From positions 707,285 through 771,284 of the forward strand of contig NZ_JACXAC010000004.1 in NCBI RefSeq assembly GCF_014699055.1: a stretch of 64,000 nucleotides of DNA. The letters are read 5' to 3'. The DNA is from Hymenobacter armeniacus. GTDB taxonomy: Bacteria > Bacteroidota > Bacteroidia > Cytophagales > Hymenobacteraceae. The notes under the pieces are model-generated. The model searched no databases. It was not told the DNA's origin and saw nothing but the letters and a program-made list of their open reading frames with translations. Positions 61,439-64,000 of the stretch are shown here, in pieces; the first letter of the stretch is position 1; every line of letters begins with the position of its first letter. The translations under genes were made by a program, and so were the position numbers.

Positions 61439-61930
61439 CTATTCTGCGGCCGGTGCGGCCGGGGGCGGCGTGGCGCTGCCGAGGCGCACGCGCACGGCGT
61501 TGGGGCCTTTGGGGCCCATTTCCACCTCAAACGTCACTTTGTCGTTTTCGCCGATGGTGATGCCGCCCAGGCCGTTGGCGTGCACGAAAATGCTTTCCTG
61601 CGTTTGCGAGTCGCGGATGAAGCCGTAGCCTTTCGAGGTGTTAAAGAACGTCACTGTGCCGGTGCGCAGGGTGTCCTCGGGCTCGCGGTCTTCCTGCTTG
61701 CGCACGCTGATTTGAATTTCCTCGTCCTTGATGACGCGCTTCTTCGTGGGGTCGGGCGGGGTGGAGGTGATGTTGCCGTTTTCGTCAACGTACGCAAACA
61801 TCTCTTCCAGGGCCGCGCCGGATTTGGCGTTGGCCTGGCGCTCGGCTTTGCGCTCCTCCTTCTCGGTTTTCTTCTTGGCGCGCTTTTTCTCGTTGTCTTT
61901 CTTACCAAATGTCTCTTGAGACCTACCCAT
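61439..61930 (-). CDS. cold-shock domain protein with charged N-terminal extension
   Basis: A 163-aa protein. Residues 1-40 are Lys/Glu-rich (NEKKRAKKKTEKEERKAER), residues 43-85 a linker containing EMFAYVDENGNITSTPPDP, and residues about 88-150 a cold-shock domain: RTGTVTFFNTSKGYGFIRD with RNP1 KGYGFI, RNP2 SIFVHAN, and GPKGPNAVRVRL. Ends in a Pro/Ala tail. Most CspA proteins are 65-70 residues. It binds single-stranded RNA or DNA. TATCTTCG on the minus strand (62012-62005) lies 74 bases upstream, which would give the long leader common in cold-shock genes. Confidence 0.9.
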   Translation of the reverse strand: MGRSQETFGKKDNEKKRAKKKTEKEERKAERQANAKSGAALEEMFAYVDENGNITSTPPDPTKKRVIKDEEIQISVRKQEDREPEDTLRTGTVTFFNTSKGYGFIRDSQTQESIFVHANGLGGITIGENDKVTFEVEMGPKGPNAVRVRLGSATPPPAAPAAE

Positions 61931-62043
61931 AGTTTTTTGCTGCTAAATCATTGTGTCTGAGTTTCGCGTCGTCACGAAGCGAAAAACAGAGGAGTGGATT
62001 GCGACGAAGATACGCAATAATTGAGGCGCATCCGCGGGCCTGC

Positions 62044-63027
62044 TTACCGCGGCGAATGCCACCGCGCCTTCCGCCAGGCTTCCTGCTGCGGGGGCTTGAG
62101 GAACGTCCAGGCCACGAGGCGGCTTTTTTTCTGGCCCTGGGCCATGCCAATGGTGCGCACGTCGGTGGCGCCGGCCGTTTTGAGGGCGCGGTACACGCCG
62201 GGCAGGGTGTCTTTTTTCGACACCAGCGTGGTGTACCAGTAGGCGGAAGTGGGCCGCCGGGCGCTTTCCTGCACCATGCGGCGGATGAAGCCCGCTTCGC
62301 CGCCCTCGCACCACAGCTCGTTGTTTTGGCCGCCAAAGTTGAGGGCCGGGCGCGGGGCGCGGCCGGTGCCCAGGCCCGTGGCTTTGCGCTGGCTGCCGGC
62401 CGCGGCCTCGGCCGCCGAGGCGTGAAACGGCGGGTTGCACATCGTGAGGTCGAACACTTCGCCGGCCTGGATAAGGCCGTCGAAAATGCGGGTGCGGGCG
62501 GGCTGCAGGCGGGCCTCAATGGCGCCGGCCAGGCTGGGGTTGGCGGCCTCAATCTGCTGGGCGGCCCGCACGGCCACGCCGTCCACGTCGGAGCCCACGA
62601 AGTGCCAGCCGTATGCGCGCCGGCCAATGATGGGGTAAATGCAGTTGGCGCCCACGCCCACGTCGAGCACCGCGATGTCTTGGCCGGGCGGCAGGGTGCC
62701 GCCGTTGCTATCGGCCAGCAAATCGGCCAGGTAATGCACGTAGTCGGCCCGGCCGGGGATGGGCGGGCACAGATAGCCTTTGGGAATGTCCCAGTACTCG
62801 ATGCCGTAGAACTCGCGCAGCAGGGCCTTGTTCAGGGCCTTCACGGCGGCGGGGTTGGCAAAGTCGATAGAGAGGTTGCCGAATTTGTTGGGCTGCACGA
62901 AAGCGGCCAGCTCGGGCGAGGCCTTGCTCAGCGCCGGGAAGTCATAGGGCGCGCGGTGGGGGTTGCGCGGGTGCAACTGGTCTTTTTCGGTGGGCGCCGC
63001 GGGAGCGGCAGGGGCGGGTTTTTTCAT
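62044..63027 (-). CDS. rlmF: 23S rRNA (adenine(1618)-N(6))-methyltransferase RlmF
   Basis: A 327-aa SAM-dependent methyltransferase. RlmF features: LHPRNPHRAPYDFPAL at the N-terminus, FVQPNKFGNLSIDFANPAAVKALNKALL, SAM motif LDVGVGANCIYPIIG, catalytic motif DLTMCNPPFHAS, and FGGQNNELWCEGGEAGF. It modifies A1618 of 23S rRNA. Length is normal, with a Pro/Ala-rich extension of about 13 residues at the start. It lies 8 bases after the secreted protein gene on the same strand, so they are probably co-transcribed. Confidence 0.93.
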   Translation of the reverse strand: MKKPAPAAPAAPTEKDQLHPRNPHRAPYDFPALSKASPELAAFVQPNKFGNLSIDFANPAAVKALNKALLREFYGIEYWDIPKGYLCPPIPGRADYVHYLADLLADSNGGTLPPGQDIAVLDVGVGANCIYPIIGRRAYGWHFVGSDVDGVAVRAAQQIEAANPSLAGAIEARLQPARTRIFDGLIQAGEVFDLTMCNPPFHASAAEAAAGSQRKATGLGTGRAPRPALNFGGQNNELWCEGGEAGFIRRMVQESARRPTSAYWYTTLVSKKDTLPGVYRALKTAGATDVRTIGMAQGQKKSRLVAWTFLKPPQQEAWRKARWHSPR

Positions 63028-63035
63028 CGGGCCGG

Positions 63036-63863
63036 TCAGGTGGTTTTGTAAAGGTACCAGCCCTCGCCCAGGGGGCGCAGCATGATGAGGCGTTCGGGCG
63101 TCATGGCCGGCAGCTGGGCCGGCTGGGGCTGGTAGAGCAGGCCCACCGTGCTGTTCACCTTGCCCCCGATGACGAACTCCAGGCAGCTGGTGCAGCCGGT
63201 TTCGCGGCGCGTCACGCGGCTCAGGTACAGCTTGCGCAGCAGGGCGTGCACGGCGGGGGCGGCGTTGGCGGCTTTTTCGCCGGCGGCAAGGCTGTCAGCA
63301 ACAAAGTAGTTGCCCGCCTGCACCAGGCCCAGCAGCTTGCGAAAATCGGCCTTGTTTTTCCGGAAGTGGGCGGCAATGTCGGCATCGGCGGCGGTCCACA
63401 GGCGCAGGTTGCCCACCGTGAAGGCGTGGCTGGCGTCGGGGTGCTTGCGGTCGTACTCGGCCACCTCGGCCGGCGGCAGCGCCGACAGCAGCTCCACCAT
63501 GGGCGGGCCCAGGTGCGTCATGGCCAGGTTGCGAATGGCTTGCAGCTTCCAGGCCGTGCCTTCTTTGGCAAAATGCAGGTAGAAGTCGCGGCGCTCAGCG
63601 GGGTCGCGCAGCTCCACGGCCACCACGGCGGTGCTGTCGCCCTGGCGCAGCAGCTCGCAGCTGCGCTGCAGCCGGGCCGGAATTTGCTGGCCCAGGGTTT
63701 CCTGGCGGGCCTGGCCGGCGGCCTCGCAGCAGAGGTAGTCCTTCATGTCGGCCCAGCCGGTGGGCGCCACAAACTGCTCGGCAATTTGCAGCGGCTGAAG
63801 GGGCGCAGGCGGGGCCGCGAAGCCGGGAAACCACAGCCAAAGCAGCAGGAATACGTGTTTCAT
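63036..63863 (-). CDS. hypothetical secreted protein, 275 aa
   Basis: Begins with a signal peptide (MKHVFLLLWLWFPGFAAPP). The mature protein has six cysteines (CC in KDYLCCEAAG, Cys in QRSCELL, and CTSC in ETGCTSCLEF), which suits disulfide formation outside the cytoplasm. Helical centre, strand-rich C-terminus (ERLIMLRPLGEGWYLYKTT). No family recognised. The frame continues upstream to 63998, but those codons pass through GC-rich sequence into adapter, so ATG 63863 is the credible start. Confidence 0.72.
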   Translation of the reverse strand: MKHVFLLLWLWFPGFAAPPAPLQPLQIAEQFVAPTGWADMKDYLCCEAAGQARQETLGQQIPARLQRSCELLRQGDSTAVVAVELRDPAERRDFYLHFAKEGTAWKLQAIRNLAMTHLGPPMVELLSALPPAEVAEYDRKHPDASHAFTVGNLRLWTAADADIAAHFRKNKADFRKLLGLVQAGNYFVADSLAAGEKAANAAPAVHALLRKLYLSRVTRRETGCTSCLEFVIGGKVNSTVGLLYQPQPAQLPAMTPERLIMLRPLGEGWYLYKTT

Positions 63864-63898
63864 TCGAAAGCCTAACCCCAAAGTAGAACGGGATAATT

Positions 63899-63914
63899 CC
63901 GCCGGGCCCGGCGG
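63899..63914. repeat. 16-bp perfect palindrome
   Basis: CCGCCGGGCCCGGCGG reads the same on both strands. It lies 35 bases upstream of the last gene in a very GC-rich segment. It could be a dispersed palindrome or a site where assembly stopped. Confidence 0.4.
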
Positions 63915-63985
63915 GCACCACACTAGCGCCGGCCGGCCGGGCCCGCGCCGCGTCCACCGGTCTTGCCCGGCCGGGGTGGCCCCGG

Positions 63986-64000
63986 CTCTTATACACATCT
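63986..64000. other. Nextera/Tn5 adapter remnant at contig end
   Basis: The final 15 bases, CTCTTATACACATCT, equal the end of the Tn5 mosaic-end adapter CTGTCTCTTATACACATCT. This is most simply untrimmed library adapter rather than genome sequence, and the bases just before it should be treated with caution. Confidence 0.85.

Noticed and set aside
63864..63998. Upstream extension of the last gene to 63998
   Set aside because: Would place the N-terminus in adapter and GC-rich sequence; ATG 63863 starts a good signal peptide.

Overview
The window looks like a chromosomal contig end from a GC-rich member of the Bacteroidota, most likely Hymenobacter or a close relative (Cytophagales). Evidence read from the sequence: a type IX secretion (CHU_C, 'type B') sorting domain at the end of the protein at 23075-24820; Bacteroidota-style promoters (TTTG / TAnnTTTG) before several genes; tandem DUF3857 proteins, MORN2-repeat proteins, a 7TM sensor kinase and a RidA protein of the 2-aminomuconate deaminase type. 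Genus assignment is inference from general familiarity, not from a search. The last 15 bases match the Nextera/Tn5 adapter, so the right edge is probably an assembly end. I saw no rRNA, tRNA, CRISPR array, insertion sequence or prophage.

Layout. 1-3.4 kb: 3' part of an AAA ATPase gene, a small unknown protein and an ALDH7-type aldehyde dehydrogenase. 3.4-6.4 kb: a minus-strand sugar operon (two NAD-dependent epimerases and a family-2 glycosyltransferase). 6.4-18 kb: a lipoprotein, an ECF sigma / anti-sigma / DUF4097-like envelope operon, a secreted PPC-domain protein, a 1,099-residue TPR plus MORN2 repeat protein, and two DUF3857 proteins of which only the first keeps a transglutaminase triad. 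18-23 kb: DUF4442 protein, a DAC-domain (c-di-AMP synthase-like) protein behind a double TonB_C protein, RidA, bestrophin. 23-27 kb: T9SS cargo, a decayed FAD oxidoreductase and a cyanophycinase-like peptidase. 27-37.6 kb: FUSC transporter-like protein, 7TM histidine kinase, S9 peptidase, small envelope proteins, an MRJP/yellow-family lipoprotein and a 3D-domain protein.

38-53.4 kb is central carbon metabolism plus a signalling cluster. sucA and an E2 gene with two lipoyl domains lie together, and lpd follows 9 kb downstream. Between them are an FNR-like regulator with cysteines placed for an iron-sulfur cluster, an AT-rich intergenic region with two FNR/DNR-like dyads exactly 22 bp apart, and four roadblock/LC7-domain genes interrupted by a membrane protein that joins an anti-sigma-like region to a carboxypeptidase-regulatory-like domain. 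Two of the roadblock genes are mosaics of near-identical and diverged DNA. No MglA-type GTPase is encoded nearby. This FNR-roadblock cluster is my best candidate for an undescribed system.

53.4-64 kb: an AT-rich orphan gene, a 21-bp tandem repeat array, an AraC regulator followed by a short-chain dehydrogenase, DUF805 and YdeI proteins, a second DAC-domain protein, a TPR protein, two small basic membrane-protein paralogues, an extended cold-shock protein, the rRNA methyltransferase rlmF and an unknown secreted protein.

A recurring TAnnTTTG/TAnnTTCG element sits 27-33 bases before the start codon of seven transcription units and probably marks the housekeeping -7 box of this organism.
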